Assembly: GCF_001540865.1 (NCBI RefSeq) | Contig: NC_033638.1 | Location: 5,097,849 to 5,161,848, forward strand | Direction: 5' to 3' | Source of the DNA: Ananas comosus | Taxonomy: Eukaryota; Streptophyta; Magnoliopsida; Poales; Bromeliaceae | DNA length: 64,000 nucleotides | Shown: piece after piece, positions 22,803 to 35,232 of the stretch | How positions within the stretch are numbered: position 1 is the first letter of the stretch | Layout: each line of letters starts with the position of its first letter | Position numbers and translations under genes: made by a program | Notes under the pieces: model-generated | Database searches by the model: none | The model's input: only the letters and a program-made list of their open reading frames with translations | What the model was told of the DNA's origin: nothing

Positions 22803-23857
22803 TTGTCTCTACAAAAATTCTAATATTTTCAAATATATATCTCTCTGGTTTGTTACCGTTAAAGCACTATCTATTTTATAAGTGAAATAACTTTTTTGCC
22901 ATCACAAATATATCCTTCAAAAATTTTCAACTGTTAATTGAAGAAATTTTTCAAGATTAATTCATCTCATTAACTAACTAGGGTTAAGTATTTAATCTAT
23001 TGTTAACTAAATTTTTCTAACAGATTCTAACGGTAAAAATATATTTGAAAATATCAAAATTTTTATAGGAAACAATATATAAAAGTTAAAATTTATAGAA
23101 ATATATTTGTAATTCATTATAACTTAATAATCCTGAGCTTCCGAGCCCGGCTACCAAGGTGCATTAATGCCTGCACGATAGAAATCATTGTGTACACCCA
23201 GTGCGTATGTGTATCTCATGGTGTTTTATAATATGGACCGAGGAGTTAGTCTACTATAAAACTCATCAATATGAGACTGATTTATTTATGAGCTCAAACA
23301 GTGACACTTTCTCTATCATTCAAGTTTTATGACCATTTAATATCGCGCATGATTTTAAGAGATTGATCATCAAATCAAATATGAGGTATAATGCATGAAC
23401 TCTATATATATGTATACACCTGGTGCAAGTAATTAATGATTTCTCCATCACACAGCAGGGTAACCAATATATAGTTCGAGCTGTAGTGGTGGGGCCAACA
23501 TCAAGGACCCAGTAGTCCAGTACTCCATCTTCTTGAAATGAGAAGGTGCATGAAAAGGAACAGTAGCGCACTGGCTCACTTCGGCGAGGGTGCTCGAGGC
23601 GGGCCGATCGAATAGTTTTCAAGTCCTCCTCTCTGTCCCCTTTTCCAAAAGCTCTCTAAAGCAGCAGGATTCCCCCAACAAGCCACGTGCGACCTAGGCG
23701 GTCTGCAAAGGCCGAGAAAGTTTTCTTTGCAATAGCTACTTCACGAGTTCGGTTGGACAAAAGGCACACTGATGAGATTTATTTATTTCTTTTTAAGAAG
23801 AAGATAGTACATTATTTCTTTTATTTATTTAATAAATAAATTAAATACTAATTTTTT
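22803..23857. other. Intergenic DNA without a supported gene
   Basis: AT-rich, with a GC-richer stretch near 23,430-23,700. The frames in it show no known protein similarity and no splice-linked continuation. Nothing further can be supported. Confidence 0.5.
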
Positions 23858-23985
23858 CTAACGTAAGTCATGAAAAAGAGTTTGGTGGTTGATACATAAG
23901 GCTTTATATTCGAATCCTAGTTGATTTATATTTTTATTTAAATTTATTTCTAGAAGAAATGAATGAAATGTGTAGCATGCTGACG
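23858..23985 (+). mobile_element. tRNA-derived SINE (copy 4, degraded)
   Basis: On the plus strand, GGTGGTTGATAC is followed by the B-box region ATTCGAATCCTAGTTGATTT and the same body as the other copies, ending in GTAGCATGCTGAC. The A-box side is decayed. It is in the opposite orientation to the other three. Confidence 0.6.
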
Positions 23986-24129
23986 ATTTCGAAAAATATT
24001 AAAAACAATGGAACAACAAAAAAAAGACTTAAACAAAAACAAAAATAAAAATAAAAAACCAAAAGAATAATTAATGATAATTATACTCCTCGCTCAAATC
24101 AAGTCAATAAAGTTGATGTAAAATTCAGT

Positions 24130-24499
24130 TCATTCTTTATCCATATTCCGGATTCGTCTAACAGACAATAAGGGGTCATAATATTGGTTCCTAAAAATTA
24201 TATTATTTCTTTTCTGCCATATCATCCACCAATAAACTGCGACCATGGTTAGATCTCTCGCTGCTTCCCCCTTGGCGGCGGTTCCCTTGCAGAAGTTTTT
24301 AGACACCTCCTGACCTTCGTCCAAATCTCGGGATGTGTCTATATTCTAGAATGTTGAACATAAAAAATTTGCTGATTACGCATCCGATAAACAGATGATC
24401 AACAGTCTCTATTTCGTTGTCGTACATCACACACTGATAAGTTACTCGTGAAGACTTATTATTGCAGTGCATTTTAAAATTTCTAGCTATTTGGATCAT
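24130..24499 (-). pseudogene. LINE remnant: C-terminal zinc-binding region of reverse transcriptase
   Basis: Two minus-strand frames separated by a frameshift encode CVMYDNEIETVDHLFIGC and then YWWMIWQKRNNIIFRNQ. These are hallmarks of the zf-RVT tail of plant L1-type LINEs (a cysteine-rich ETVDHLF motif followed by W.IW..RN..IF). The first cysteine pair is damaged. Nothing of the endonuclease or polymerase domains remains, as expected for a short decayed copy. Confidence 0.75.
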
Positions 24500-24717
24500 A
24501 ATCCTTGATTAGTTATAAAAGGTGGATTTGTTGGAAAATCTTTCTAATCTTTTATTAAAATATTCTTTAAAAATAATTTAAAACTTTAATTTTAGTTTTC
24601 AGAAAAATTTTGAAAAGAAATTAAATAAAAAGACTGTAAAGAAAAGAATTAAAAAAGGCCTATGGATTAAGGCGTACAGAGCATTGTCTTAGAACCGAAA
24701 TTGCTCTTCCATGTGCG

Positions 24718-24867
24718 AGGCTTCCCTTCAGATCTAGCAAAATATGAGAAAACTCGTCGAAAATCGGCGTAAAAGATCAATTGCAAGAAAGCAGGCTTCC
24801 CTTCAGATCTAGCAAAATATGAGAAAACTCGCTGAAAATCGGCGCAAAAGATTAATTGCGAGAAAAC
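24718..24867. repeat. Tandem duplication, period 75 bp
   Basis: The unit beginning AGGCTTCCCTTCAGATCTAG is repeated directly at 24718-24792 and 24793-24867 with about five differences. Confidence 0.9.
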
Positions 24868-24879
24868 AGGAAAAGAATA

Positions 24880-25190
24880 AGGTTTTGCTCTTAGATATGC
24901 CTAGGTTCCGGTTGAACTCACACAACCTCCTCCAATAAATAAATATATTACGGCACGAGCGTTTAAATGAGAGTATAACTCTTATTTTCTCCCAAGTAAC
25001 TAGCTTGAGAATAAAAGAATATATAAATACTAACAACACTCTTTTAGTTTCCAATGTGGGGCTAAATCTCACATATAAAAACTTTAGTTGGCCTCCCAAG
25101 CAAGGCCCGTTAAATATTGGATTGCCCAAGAGGCCTAAAAAGTTTTAAATCACCAAAAATCCAATAAAATTCAATAGGGTACAAAAATAG
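24880..25190 (-). other. Possible LTR remnant
   Basis: On the minus strand the stretch has a GCCCCACATTGGAAACTAAA block followed by TATTTATATATTC. Such blocks occur in plant retrotransposon LTRs and transcripts. No borders, duplication or partner LTR are visible, so the assignment is tentative. Confidence 0.25.
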
Positions 25191-26150
25191 CAATAACACA
25201 GTTAGAATTGATCATGAAGTAGTTTTTTAGTACGTTTATCAGAACCATCTTCTATTTAAGATTAGCTTAACTGCATAGTACCAAACCAAATTTTATCTAG
25301 TTTGTCAATAGGCATCTTAACTTTAAGTAAAAAATTAATTAGAGGCATCTGAAATTTAATTCATTCCGTTGTCTTACATCTCTTTTCATCAATTTCTAAA
25401 TGCAGATGTTAGCGAAAACCTGTGAAGCCCCTCATATTATACCCAAGTCAGAAATTGCCCCCCCAATTTTTATTCTTTTGATTTAGACCTCTATACTGTC
25501 AATTTGTTTTAGTTATACCCTTTCGCCGGTTAAAAAAAATTTGCAAATTTTTGTTTTTGTATTGTCACTACATAAGAGCCACAAGAGCTAGGAAAGTGAT
25601 GGAGATCTAGAGTAATAACGACAACAACGAAAACTGGATGAGCTATTGCCTACGACAATGGTGGTGAGGAATAGATTTAAACAAAGAGTGAGTTCCTTCT
25701 TTTGGTATGTGACAACAACATTGTCTTAAAGAAACGTCTCAATGATCTTGTTAGTTTAGGTAGGTTTTCTGTAATCATCGATTGTTAAAGGTGTACTTGG
25801 ATTGATGAAAAGTACCAAAAAATTATTTTCAGTTTGAATAGTAACTTTTGATCTCTTTGTGTTTGCTGTAAAGTATTTTCCTGGTAAAATACTTTTACAA
25901 ATTTGAGGGAAAATAGGGCTTTTCGTTTACCGCTAACTTTTGGTGGAAAATAAAAATTAAGGATCCGTTTGGATGTACTATAAAACGTAGCATAGTTAAA
26001 CTTATATTATACCTAAAAAAAAAAAAAAAAATCTTATGAGCTATTTGGGAGCCTAAAAGGAGAATCAATTTTTTAAAGTATAGTTAAGCTATCCCCTAAA
26101 AAAGGGAATAAAATGATAATCAATTCCAACCTAATGAAAAAAAATTTTAC
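25191..26150. other. Intergenic DNA without a gene
   Basis: No coding sequence, RNA gene or clear transposon border was found. GGATCCGTTTGGATG near 25,970 resembles a MITE terminus but has no partner. Confidence 0.5.
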
Positions 26151-26294
26151 CATTCTTTAGCTCCACCCCCGCGTCAAATTTTAAATTTTAAATCTTAAAT
26201 TTCAGATATCGATTTTAAATTTAAATTTCAAAATGTCATAATTTAAAATTTACATTTTAAATTTCAAAATTTTAAAAATTAAACACTAAAATAA
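26151..26294. repeat. Degenerate AAATTT array, left part
   Basis: Repeated TTTTAAATTT and AAATTTCAAA words without a fixed period. The same type of sequence continues directly after the solo LTR at 30,439, so the LTR landed inside this array. Confidence 0.7.
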
Positions 26295-27359
26295 ATTTCT
26301 GTAATATATGAAAACCTTGAGTTGCGATGCTAACTTTGATCTAGGGGATCAAAGTGAGGATTGAGCTAGTTGGACATCTTCCCCAAGTGATTGTGGACGC
26401 GTGAGAATGAATTCTGGAGATAAATAAGTGTTCCGGCGCAAATTGGGCGCGAAACGAAAAGTAAAGAGAAGTTTCTGATTTCCGACGCTAACTTTGATTA
26501 AAAGAATTAAAGTGAGGCGTGAGGATAAATTGTGGTATCTCCGAATCAATTGTGAAGTTTTGGAAAAGCCAAGGGTGTGTTTTCAAAGGGTTTTGAAGTG
26601 CTCAGTGCGAAGTGGTAGTGCAAAAAGGAGAAATTGCTGCCATGTAATGGAATTGGAGCTGATTGTATTGCTAATTCGGCTCAAAGAATGTCAAAATGAA
26701 AAGGAATTGCTTCCAAATTAAATTGGTAGCTTGTGAAGGTCCCTTGGTATATTTTGAAAGTGTTTGGGTGAAATCGGAGTGAAGACAGAAAATTTAGAAT
26801 TTTCTGTAAAGGACGGGACTGAGAAATTAGCAGAAAATGCACAGTGTCAGAAAATTATGAAAATTGGCAGAGATGTCAAGAACATTTTTATGAGGCTAGA
26901 TTTAAAGTTTCAGATTATTCTGACACCCGTAGAGAGAAAAATTGAATCCGAAAGCTATCGGATAAAGATTTCAGTTCGGTACCGTTCGCGGTGACCAAAT
27001 GGGGTCGGAACTGAAATGTTAAAATTTCTTTGGACTTGTTAAGTAAAACTGAATATGCCTGTCAAATTTGAGCTCAATCGGACTTTCGGAAGGGCCTGCG
27101 AAAGGTATTTGATCCGTGTCGCTAAATGGTATTAAGTCGAGGGGTATTATGGTAAATTGGACAAGTTAGTGGAATTCCACTAACCTGCCAGGGGTCCCCC
27201 CTCCATCGTTATTCCCCCTCCATTCCCCTTCATTCCATACGTATGAGAGAGAGAGAGGGAAAGGAAGAGCAAAGGAGAAAAGAAGAGAAAAGAAGAAGAA
27301 GAAGAAGAAAAGAGGTAGAAGTTCTCTCTCTCCCTTTCACCCCTCTCCCTGCTGCTAAA

Positions 27360-27830
27360 CTGGTAGTAGCAGCAGCAGCTCAGCTTAGTAGCACCAGCAG
27401 CAGCAACTGCTGGAACAGCAGTAGTAGCAGCAGCTGCTGGAGCAGCAGCAGCAGCTAGTAGTAGCAGTAGCAATAGTAACAGCTGCAGCAGTAGCTAGTA
27501 GTAGTAGCAGCAGTAGTAACAGCTGCAGCAGCAGCTAGTAGTAGCAGCAGCAGTAGCACCAGCAGCAGCAGCTGCTGGAGCAGCAGCTCAGCCAGCAGCC
27601 AGTAGCAGCCAGCAGCAGCACCAGCAGCAGCTCAGCAGGAGCAGCAGCAGCTCAGCAGGAGCAGCTGCAGGAGTCAACAGCAGCAGCAGCAGCTAAAGCA
27701 GCAGCTGCAGCAGTCAACAGCAGCAGTAGCAGCAGCTTGCACAGCAGCAGCAGCAGCAGCAGCCAGCCAGCAGCAGCAGCCCTGCCAGCAGTAGTGCAGC
27801 ATCAGCAGCAGCTCAGCTGCAGGGGAAGCA
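27360..27830. repeat. 470-bp imperfect CAG/CTG trinucleotide tract
   Basis: AGC/CAG triplets dominate, with interspersed AGT triplets and CAGCTGCTG inversions that could pair into hairpins. It lies inside the solo LTR. In all three forward frames it would read as Gln, Ser or Ala runs, and in reverse as Leu, Cys or Ala runs; none is taken as a gene. Confidence 0.93.
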
Positions 27831-27952
27831 AGAAAGAAAGAAAGAAAAGAAAAGGAAGAAAGCAAGAAAGAAAAGAAGGAAAGAAAGAAAGAAAGAAATA
27901 AAGAAAGAATAAGAAGAAAAATGAAAGAAAGAAAATGAGATAGAGAGAAAGA
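27831..27952. repeat. (GAAA)n-type purine tract
   Basis: AAGAAAG and GAAA units follow directly on the CAG tract and continue to the AGAGAGAAAGATGG run. It is a low-complexity purine strand within the LTR. Confidence 0.85.
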
Positions 27953-29029
27953 TGGAATTGAATTATTTGGGCAGATTTTTGTAATCCTTTATTAGGGATT
28001 GATGTGAGACCTCTAAACTAATTGTTTTGAGGTTCTTGGGCTAGTAAAGAGTTGAATTACTCTATGTAAATTGTGAAATTTCATAGAAACAAGTTTCTAT
28101 AGAAACTGACCTCGATAATGCACTTTTGCAGGATTGAAGTCCTAACGTGAAATTGACCGCGCACAAACCTAATTGAGGGTAAAACAAACGCGTTGGCAAA
28201 GTCGGTTCGGCAATCCATCGAGCCTACGCGAAGATATCGCCAAAAGAATATTTTCAGCTACAATTGTCGGGAGCGCGGGTCGCGATTCTCGGGAAAGTGC
28301 GAGAAGCGGATTTCTCACATTCCAGTATCAAGTAAAGGTGGGTTGTGCTTACCGAAGTGATTAGGTCACTTCCATGCCAAAGTAAAGTATGGTTTCACTT
28401 GACGCATATATAAGTATGATTGTCGACATATGAATATTAATGCTAAATGACCTCTAAGAGTATCATATGAATATGAATGCATGACTTGTGAATGCTAGAG
28501 ACATGAGAATAGATATATGTGAATGTATTATNTAATCAGATGATGAACATGCTAGAGGCATATGAATATATTGTAGATCATGCTAGATACATATAATTGT
28601 CGATATATGAACGTGAAAGCTAGATGCATGGTTATGCTAAATTCATAGGAGCAAACATATGATATATGAATGTTGAACCTGTAAATGCCAAGGGCATGTA
28701 AACTGAATATGAATTGTGAATATAGATGCTAAAGCCTACATAATTATTGCCACATAAAAGTGGAAGTTTGATGCTTATGTCTAAACATATATGAAAGTGA
28801 ATGTACTTTAGTTCAAACTATATGAATGTCGATAATTCTAGTTGATTAGAAATCTCGATGGTAATAAGATAAGGGAGAATATGTAAACTATGAACCTCAT
28901 GTTAAATCCCTAAGAATTGGGTATAAATCGACAACTCCAATTGAGTAGAAATCTGGACGGTAACAAAGTAAATGAAAAGATGCAAATTATAATCCTAGGC
29001 GTGGATAACTAGGATAATGAATAGATCGA

Positions 29030-29205
29030 GTGGCATGAACCTAGTGTTATTCAACATAGGTTAGACATGAAATAAACCTAGTGTTATTGAACATAGGTCG
29101 GACATTAACCTAGGGTCATTGGACGTGGGTCAAGTAAGTAAACCTAGAGTTGAGATCTAGGAGAAAGAATATAAAACCTAGTGTAAATGAACCTAGGTTA
29201 TGAGG
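29030..29205. repeat. Imperfect minisatellite, 'ACCTAGTGTTATT' type
   Basis: At least four imperfect repeats spaced about 40-50 bp carry AACCTAGTGTTATT, AACCTAGGGTCATT or AACCTAGTGTAAAT followed by GAACATAGG-like words. They lie within the 4.1-kb solo LTR. Confidence 0.65.
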
Positions 29206-29389
29206 TAAAGAAATACTCAGTAAAAATAAACTAAGTTATGAATTATAGTGGTAATACGACCACTAGAAAGTGAATGGTATAGACCTAGAAAGGTCGTCGA
29301 CATAGGCTAAAAGAGTAAACCCTTAAGTTGTAAAAGTGGATTCCGGAATCCCTAGGAATGTGTTGTTGGCAAAAATAGAATCAGAACTA

Positions 29390-29545
29390 CGGGATCGACG
29401 GTTCTCCTCTCCCGGTAGTGATTCAACGGGATCGACGATTCTCCTCTCCCGGTGTGAGCTCAACGGGTTTGACGGTTCTCCTTGCCCGTTAAGCTTGAGC
29501 GACTTACGGTCACGGGGATCGATGGTTCTCCTCTCCCTGTGATGG
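29390..29545. repeat. Minisatellite, four units of about 46 bp
   Basis: GGGATCGACGGTTCTCCTCT recurs in variants near 29,391, 29,430, 29,466 and 29,515, each followed by a CCCGGT- or CCCTGT-like end. The units have diverged by point changes. They lie within the 4.1-kb solo LTR. Confidence 0.8.
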
Positions 29546-30438
29546 ACCTATTGTCGCGTGGACTTAAGGCTGAGGTGCTTGTGAGACGTCCTTCACCTCG
29601 AGCCTGACTTGACGCGGTACTCCGCGGTTGATTGACTCAAGACCGAGTCGAGTGGCTAGATGGCTAAGGTAAAGTAACCTTAGGAAAGAATCGCCAGTGA
29701 GCACAATAAGAATAGAGAATAAAGAATAAAGAATAGCTAATGAACGTGAATAGCTAATAAAGAAAGGAATACTATTGAGTAAAGAATGGTTGATAATATA
29801 AAGTAGAATCAAAAGATTCACTTATGATAGTACATTCTTGCATGATTTACATATTGCATATCGCGAGGCATACATGTTTTAATTTCTGCATAAATTATTA
29901 TGATTATTTGTTGGACTAACATGTTACAGTGCCTCCTTTGGACCTGGTGGGTCGAGCTCTTCCCTTGGGTGGCCGTACCCACTGGGAACTATTTTATATA
30001 GTTCTCACCCCCGTGTTGTTTTTGGGGGTACAGGTTCGCACGTGAGCGGCGCGGCGGCGCGAGGACAGGGCGTAGCTCCGTAGATAGCCCCCTACCACCG
30101 AGACCAGAGATAGCGGTACCCTGAAGCAGTCTAGCTCAGAGTTCAGAATAAAAGAAACAAACTTGTATCAAATTTGTATAAGTTGTAATAACTTAAAGGT
30201 ATTCGAAATTTTCTAAATGTAAAATTTTGAGATGAATGCTTGTAATAGCATAGTTAGCATTTTATGTTTTTGATACTTATGCAATCTATGTTTGAATGCT
30301 GTTCCTGGTTGGGACCTCTTCTACTGCATCGTATGGATTGTGACGCCTAGGACGTACAGGAAAAGCTCTGTCCGTTCGGCGGTCTGTCGGCGTGCCCGAA
30401 TCTGACTAAATTGGCGGAGCTCGGGGGGTGACAATTTC

Positions 30439-30870
30439 AGTTTTTAAATTTGAATTTAAAATTTTAAATTTCAAATTTTGGATTTTAGATTTTAGATTTT
30501 AGATTTCAGATTTCAAATTTAAATTTTCAAATTTTTAATTTTAAAATTTACATTCGCAATTTTAAATTTGAATTTTGAAATCTAAAATTTCAAATTTTAA
30601 ATTTAAAAATTTTAAATTTTAATTTAATTATAAATTTCTAAATTTTAGCTTTAAATTTTAAATTTCAAATTTTAATTTTTAAAATTTAACTTTGAATTTT
30701 AATTTTAAATTATAATTTTTTAAATTTAAATTTAAATTTTTAAATTTCAAAATTTTAAATGTTAAGTTTAAAGTTTTAACTTTCAATTTTGAAATTTTAA
30801 AATTTTCATTTTTAAATTTCAAATTTAACTTTTAAAATTTTAGATTTTAAAACTAAAAATTTTAATTGTT
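30439..30870. repeat. Degenerate AAATTT array, right part
   Basis: About 430 bp consist of overlapping TTTAAATTT, AAATTTCAAA and TTAAAATTT words, near-palindromic throughout. A similar stretch lies at 31,430-31,690. They resemble interiors of AT-rich MITEs that expanded, but no ends are defined. Confidence 0.75.
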
Positions 30871-31198
30871 TGAGATCTTCGAGATCTTGTGGAATTGTAT
30901 AATCTGTATCGAACTGTAGAATTTTTTATAGTTACAGAATCTTTTATTTCGTGCAGATCAAAACCACATGATATAAACACCATTAAATTTCTTAGGACCT
31001 AAGGTGGACTTGGCCCAACTTGAGCTTATTGGAATCGTACTTTCGGCCCAATTTTTGATGTTTTGCACATACAAGGCCAAACTGCGTTATGTCACCAGAT
31101 GCAATAATAACTCTACGGTTCTACCAGCCGACTTGAATGCGGAAGCCCAAAAATTGTAGCTTCTGCGTTAGAATTAATCGAACTAACTTACAGCGCAT
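30871..31198. other. Short intergenic stretch without a gene
   Basis: No recognised feature. Confidence 0.5.
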
Positions 31199-32151
31199 AT
31201 CGTTTGGTTCGGAAATAAGCAAAAAATTGCTATTCTAGAAATAAGTATAAATTAAGGTATAAGTGGGGATTAGATTAATTTTGCGTTTGGATGAAAATTG
31301 AGTTGTTCCTGAGAATAAAAAAAATAGCGTTTAGTTAGATAAGATAGAATAAGAATTAAAATGGATAGTTATAAATAAAAAATAATGATATTATTCCATT
31401 CTTTATATTAGAATTAGAATTTTTATATTTTATATTTATATTTTATAATTTAAAATATAAACTTTTAAATTTTAAAAATCAAAATTAAATTTTAAAATTT
31501 TAAAATCTCAAATTTATAATTTTAAAAAATTAAAAAACATAATAATAATTTTAAATTCAAAGATTTAAAATATCAAAAATTAAATTTAAAATTTAAATTT
31601 TGGAATTTAAATTATAAATTTAATTTTGAGATTACAAATTTTAAATTTTGAAAATTTAAATTTTAACTTTTTAAATTTAAATTTTTTAAAATAAGAATAT
31701 GGGGCGGAACAATTAAAAAAATAATTTATTATAATAAATTTATAAATTTGATAAAAAAATTTTTTAGTAAATTTATATGTTATAAATTTTTTTAAAATTC
31801 TACTTAAACATAAATTTCATAAAAATAATTTATTATAATATTTAAATATAAATAATATGTATTAAGTACAATTAATAATTTTATAATAAAAATAATGTAT
31901 TATAATATATAATATATTATATTTATATGATTTATTTTTAATTTAATTTATAATTTTAATTAAGCTTGAAATTAAGCATTGTAAGGACTATTCCACCAAA
32001 ATGGTGAAATAGTAAATCTCAAGCTATTCCGGGATAACCGGGAATAATAAGGTTTGACCGGAATAAAATATTCCAGCAAAAAGTCATCCCGTTTGGCGGA
32101 ATAGCAAGGATAACTTTCGTTATCCCCGCTTATCCTCTGAACCAAACGGTA
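31199..32151. mobile_element. DNA transposon, non-autonomous, CGTTTGGTTC ends
   Basis: TCGTTTGGTTCGGAAATAAGC at the left and, inverted, CCGTTTGGTTCAGAGGATAAG at the right enclose about 950 bp. Subterminal GGAATAA and TTATCC words occur in inverted order near both ends. The interior (31,400-31,960) is an extreme AT-rich array. No transposase. The borders are accurate to a few bases; the target duplication is unclear. Confidence 0.6.
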
Positions 32152-33130
32152 AATGCTGAGCAGGCCCTTCGAATTTTTTTATTAATATACTTAGGCTTAG
32201 TTTGGTATCGAGACCCATCTAATTTTTTTAGATAAAATAGGTAAAAATATATAGGGATATACTTCTGCGTTCTCCGGTGGGACCGTAGAAAATATATCGT
32301 AATCGACTCATCGCGATATGTGGAATATAATATTACGTACGGAAACAAACATGATATTTTTCTCACCGCACGTAACGCAATCTCATCGCAATCCTAAATG
32401 AAGCTTTAGAAAAATACTATAATTATAAAATAGTTCTCTAAAAATATCATATACAAAATTAGGTCTATACAGTGAATAAATTACAACTTTCTAAATGTGG
32501 TAAATCATTCACCGCTTTTTTCAAAGAATTAAACTATTTTTAGTATTTAATACTATACATCTTTTGAAGTTTCGATGTAAAAAATACATCAATTAGGGTA
32601 AAAGTGGTGAATAATTCATCGCTTTTAGAATGCGGTAAATGATTCACCGTTTTTATCAGTCTATTTTTACAAATAAAAATTTTGAATATCTATTTTTATA
32701 TTTAATAGCCCAAAAACTCTAGGCCTATCCCTTTCCTATGTGTCTGCAGTACAGAACAATTTATCAACATTTTATAATATATAATAAATATTTTGGTCAT
32801 TTCAACATTCTGTGATACTATACAATACTTTGATAAGATATTTACCGTAAAGTTTTCTCTAAAGAGCTGCTTGATTCCACATAAAATTATGAAAAATAAA
32901 TTTTGATCAAATTTTTTTTGGTGAAAAATAAATTTTACACTCTTTAATATTTTATTTGTAGGAAAAAAAAATAAAAAAAAGATAAATAAATCATACTATA
33001 TTTATCATTATTATTATCAAAATTATATTATATAATAAATTGAGAAGCATATAATATAATATATATCATAGTATTTGTATATTATAAATATATAATAAAA
33101 AGATAAATATATATAATAATTTTTTATCCC

Positions 33131-33161
<31 letters not shown>

Positions 33162-33200
33162 TATTATAATAACACACCACGTAGAGAGAGGAGAAAATAT
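32152..33200. other. AT-rich intergenic DNA, no gene
   Basis: It contains three near-palindromic GGTRAATNATTCAYC words (about 32,499, 32,607 and 32,634) and a TA microsatellite (33,139-33,163). No coding sequence was found. Confidence 0.55.
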
Positions 33201-33202
33201 AT

Positions 33203-34413
33203 ATACAGGAATAATTTATAGATGCCCCTCTAGAAACTATAATTTCATCAATACCCTTCCAAAATTAATAATATCACAAATACCCTCCAAAATGTGAAAA
33301 TTATCATAAATACCCTCCTCTAGTTAAGATTCATTAAAGCCATTTGAACGGAGTTAAATTTTTTTAAAATACTTTTTTAGCCCTTTATCTCTTTTTAATA
33401 GTAGAATACTAATAGGTATTTCAAAAATAATTTTTGTAAAATCTAAATTTGAGTATTTAATATATTAAATAGTTAATTAAATTATTAATATATATTAATT
33501 AATAAAAAATATATAAAAATTGTATTTAAATATAGTATGTTTTATCTGATTTTGGTTTGTTCTTGTTTTGGGTTTCGGTTCAGATTCGGTTTAAATATAG
33601 ACCAAAACTATATAACTGAATTTACATAACGACGGGATTTTATTTTTTGGTATCTATAACTAAAACTATCCCTATTCAGCATTGATTAAACTTATCCCAT
33701 TTTAAATCGAGTTTAGATAAATTCGTATTTATATCAATTCACTTCCTAATTATAATAGTAATTTTGAAATAATTATAGATATTTTATTTTTCCTATTTAA
33801 AAATAAATCACATAAATTGTTTTGTCGATTGAAATAAAAGAGAGTTTTGTTCAAAGCTAAAATATTTATATTTCAAGTTTTGTTAATACCTTAATGCAGA
33901 TAAAATTATGCGAGAATAATTTGATTCAAAAAATTTTTAAGTTTTCAAGATGAAAGAACAGATCGTATTTCTTAACATATATTTCTATTTAAATTTTATA
34001 TATATAGTTATTTATTTTGATAAAAAAATAATAGCCATTAATTTGTAAAAATCCATCACAAAAACTAAAAAATTCTTTATTTTTTTTTATACACTGAGAA
34101 TTTAGGTTTTTTTATAAAGAAAATAGTAATGGGGTATGCAACTAAAATGAAATGTGAGGAGCTGTATTCCTCAAAAATGCATATAGTTGAGGGGGTTTCA
34201 CCATTTTTAGTTAAAAGTATTTGAGGGTAAATAAGTCAATTAAAATTAACCCATCTTTACCATGTAATAACTATAGTACAATAACGTAACTAACAGTAGG
34301 GTATTAATGATTAATTTTTTGTTTATAGGGGTATTGGTGATATTTAACTTTATAGGGCATCTATGATATTTTAACTTTGGAGGGTATCCATGAATTTGCC
34401 CCTATACATATAT
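33203..34413. mobile_element. Non-autonomous DNA element with long, decayed inverted ends
   Basis: The left end has AATTTATAGATGCCCCTC with repeated AATACCCTYC words. Inverted, the right end has AAATTCATGGATACCCTCC with the same words. Inverted similarity extends about 150 bp. The interior is AT-rich without a frame. The borders are approximate. Confidence 0.55.
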
Positions 34414-34431
34414 ACACACATATATCCAACG

Positions 34432-34480
34432 AGAGGAGAGAGAGAGAGATTGAGAAGAGAGCGAGAGAGAGAGAGAGTTG
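34432..34480. repeat. (GA)n microsatellite
   Basis: GAGAGAG runs interrupted by TTGA and GCGA, between two MITE-like elements. Confidence 0.9.
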
Positions 34481-34707
34481 AGTGAGTAGGTCCAGCACGT
34501 GTCATGATCACTATACCTCTGTGGATCGCGATGCTTTTTAATGCACGTGAGCGGCGTTTTCTTCTTCAAGTTCTCGTTTGCACAAAGATGAACGAAAATA
34601 AAAGTTGAGTTTTTCTTTAAATTCGTAAATTAATTTTTTCTTTTACATCAAAACAATTGAACATCTGAAAAAACTTTCAAGCCTGAAAAATTTTTGAAAT
34701 ATTATCA

Positions 34708-35232
34708 TTGTCTAGGCCTCTTAACAAAATAAAATTTCCTATCTGACTCTTTTTTGAAAAATATTTTCAATCTAGCCTCATTTTTATAGATTAGGAAAAA
34801 TGATAAGTTAATAATTTTTATATAGATTAATATGTTAAGTGGGTGGAGATTATCTTTTTTTTTCTCTTATTTTAAATTAAGTGAATATAATGTGATTTTA
34901 TATATGAACACTTTTAAATTATATTGACTTATATAATCAAATTAAGTACTAGTAGTACTAATAAAAAATTATAATTTAGAAATATTATTATTTATTATTA
35001 TTAATAAATAAATTTTTTATTAAGTGTTTATATATAAATCACATTACATTCACTTAATTTAAAAGGAGAGAGAAAAAAAAGATAATCTTCACCCACTTAA
35101 CATATTAATCTACATAAAAATTATTAACTTATCATTTTTTTCCTAATCTATAAAAATAAGGTTAGATTGAGAATATTTTTCAAAAGCAGGTTAGATAGGA
35201 AATTTTTTTTTGTAAAGATAGAGGCTAGACAA
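34708..35232. mobile_element. Foldback MITE with about 200-bp arms
   Basis: The left arm starts TTGTCTAGGCCTCTT and the inverted right arm TTGTCTAGCCTCTATC. Both arms share inverted copies of AAGTGGGTGGAGATTATC, AATTAAGTGAATATAATGTG and the AAAATGATAAGTTAATAAT run. No target duplication is obvious and there is no coding sequence. Confidence 0.8.

Larger units (their letters stand above)
26300..30433 (+). mobile_element. Very long solo LTR (4.1 kb) with 5-bp target duplication
   Basis: It begins TGTAATATATGAAAACC and ends CTCGGGGGGTGACA. ATTTC flanks it on both sides (26295-26299 and 30434-30438). There is no gag, pol, primer-binding site or polypurine tract, so it is best read as a solo LTR. 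It contains a CAG-rich tract, a GAAA-rich tract, two minisatellites and the CCCACTGGGAACTA/TAGTTCTCACCCCC module (29988-30011). A GACGCCTAGGAC...TCTGTCCGTTCGGCGG end block resembles the LTR end at 1-1237. The orientation is set by those modules. The alternative, two LTRs fused with an unrecognised internal region, cannot be excluded. Confidence 0.75.

Noticed and set aside
26494..26994. Two plus-strand frames of about 75 codons at the start of the 4.1-kb LTR
   Set aside because: No family similarity or supporting splice context; they belong to the LTR leader.
27180..27865. Leu-, Cys- and Gln-rich frames over the CAG tract
   Set aside because: Translations of a trinucleotide repeat; no gene signals or non-repeat protein part.
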